Origin: DATCJU01 sp036562635
GTDB lineage: Bacteria > Actinomycetota > Actinomycetes > Mycobacteriales > Pseudonocardiaceae
Direction of reading: 5' to 3'
Assembly: GCA_036562635.1 (NCBI GenBank)
Contig: DATCJU010000013.1
Location: 1-22,977 of the forward strand
DNA length: 22,977 bases
Position numbers and translations under genes: made by a program. This document shows positions 22,146 to 22,977 of this stretch, piece by piece. The notes under the pieces were generated by a model. It had not been told where the DNA came from. It saw nothing but the letters and a program-made list of their open reading frames with translations, and did no database searches. The first letter of the stretch is position 1. Each line of letters opens with the position of its first letter.

Positions 22146-22977
22146 GCGTGCCCCGACGCGCCGCCGTCGTCGGGTCCCCGATCGCCCACTCCCTGTCCCC
22201 GGTGCTGCACCGCGCGGCCTACACCGCACTGGGTCTTGTCGGCTGGGACTACGAACGGATCGAGTGTGACGACCGTGGCCTGCCGGCGCTGGTGCGGGGT
22301 CTGGAGCCGGAATGGGTGGGCCTGTCGGTGACCATGCCCGGCAAACGGGCCGCGTTGGAGCTGGCCGACGAGACCACCGAGCGGGCCCGTCTGGTCGGTG
22401 CGGCCAACACCCTGGTGCGCCGGTCCGAGGGCGGGTGGCGGGCCGACTGCACCGACGTCGACGGCGTGGTCGGTGCCCTGCGCTGTGCCGGGGGCTACCA
22501 GGCGAGGTCCGGTGCGTCCGCGGTCGTCCTCGGGGCCGGGGGAACCGCACTGGCGGCACTCGCGGCACTGGTTGAGCTGGAGGTCGACGAGGCCGTGCTG
22601 GTGGTGCGTGAACCGGCCCGGGCGACCGAGGCGCTGGCCTGCGCCGAACGGGTCGGACTGAAGGTCCGCGCGGAGCGGTGGACCTCCGACCTGGACCTGG
22701 CGGGACTCGCCGCGGACAGCGACGTGGTGATCAGCACCGTGCCGGCCGGGGCGGCGGACGCGGTCGCCGAGCAGCTGGCCCATGCCCGGTGTGTGCTGGA
22801 CGTGGTCTACCACCCCTGGCCGACCCCACTGGCCCGCGCCGTCACCGAGCGTGGCGGGCGGATCGCCACCGGGTTGGACATGCTGCTGCACCAGGCGTTC
22901 GGGCAGGTCGAACAGTTCACCGGCCGCCCGGCACCCCGCCAGGTCATGCGGGAGGCGCTGCGTGCGGCTACCGGTGG
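22142..22977 (+). CDS. aroE: Shikimate dehydrogenase (3' truncated by window edge)
   Basis: NADPH-dependent reduction of 3-dehydroshikimate, fourth step of the shikimate pathway. 278 codons are present and the frame is still open at the window end. Shikimate-binding SPIAHSLSP (about residues 11-19), catalytic Lys in LSVTMPGK, GAANTL, and the catalytic Asp in TDVDG are present. So is the NADP Rossmann loop GAGGTALAAL, which lacks the first alternative Gly seen in some homologues. DVVYHPWPTPL and the C-terminal LDMLLHQAFGQVEQFTG follow. GTG 22142 overlaps the mltG stop (GTGA); a second GTG two codons on is also possible. In actinobacteria aroE regularly follows mltG, as here. Confidence 0.94.
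   Translation, partial: MSVPRRAAVVGSPIAHSLSPVLHRAAYTALGLVGWDYERIECDDRGLPALVRGLEPEWVGLSVTMPGKRAALELADETTERARLVGAANTLVRRSEGGWRADCTDVDGVVGALRCAGGYQARSGASAVVLGAGGTALAALAALVELEVDEAVLVVREPARATEALACAERVGLKVRAERWTSDLDLAGLAADSDVVISTVPAGAADAVAEQLAHARCVLDVVYHPWPTPLARAVTERGGRIATGLDMLLHQAFGQVEQFTGRPAPRQVMREALRAATG

Noticed and set aside
1..22977. CRISPR arrays, tRNA/rRNA genes, insertion sequences, phage or integrase genes, toxin-antitoxin pairs
   Set aside because: Looked for by eye on both strands; no repeat arrays, cloverleaf genes, transposase or integrase motifs were found.

Overview
The window is very GC-rich (about 70% or more), starts many genes with GTG, and has tightly packed genes with 4-bp ATGA/GTGA overlaps. 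The backbone (Rv2578c-type radical SAM protein, aspS, rarA, then DUF948 - DUF6167 - alaS - ruvX - mltG - aroE) is the conserved actinobacterial chromosome order also known from Mycobacterium tuberculosis. A mycelial or coccoid actinomycete of the Pseudonocardiales type is my best inference; the genus cannot be read from the sequence.

Layout. 1-1187: the 3' end of a radical SAM gene, two strong hairpins, a tiny reverse-strand gene for a one-pass membrane peptide, and the aspS leader. 1188-2984: aspS, followed by a terminator on its stop codon. 2985-3529: gene-poor stretch with two near-perfect long inverted repeats. 3530-6447: a forward run of a GNAT acetyltransferase, a phosphotransferase-fold protein with an altered catalytic motif, and a class V aminotransferase that looks leaderless. 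6646-7272: reverse-strand uridine-kinase-like P-loop protein. 7363-9394: rarA (also apparently leaderless) and a divergent DUF899/thioredoxin-fold protein.

9455-16554: the accessory highlight, a reverse-strand five-gene operon in which every junction overlaps by 4 bp. In transcription order it encodes a PLP diamine-forming decarboxylase, an IucA/IucC (NIS) synthetase, a GNAT acyltransferase, an amine N-hydroxylase, and a second, dissimilar NIS synthetase. This is a complete enzyme set for a hydroxamate siderophore: make a diamine, hydroxylate and acylate one nitrogen, then join two such arms to a carboxylate such as citrate. The order matches rhbB-C-D-E-F of the rhizobactin 1021 cluster rather than the one-synthetase desferrioxamine cluster. 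Two adjacent iron boxes of the DtxR/IdeR/DmdR type cover its promoter region, so iron-dependent repression is strongly indicated. No transporter, receptor or exporter gene is present in the window.

16864-22977: forward housekeeping block: DUF948 and DUF6167 small proteins, a terminator over the DUF6167 stop, then alaS, ruvX, mltG and a 3'-truncated aroE, the last four coupled by 4-bp overlaps. No rRNA, tRNA, CRISPR array, insertion sequence, integrase or phage gene was seen.
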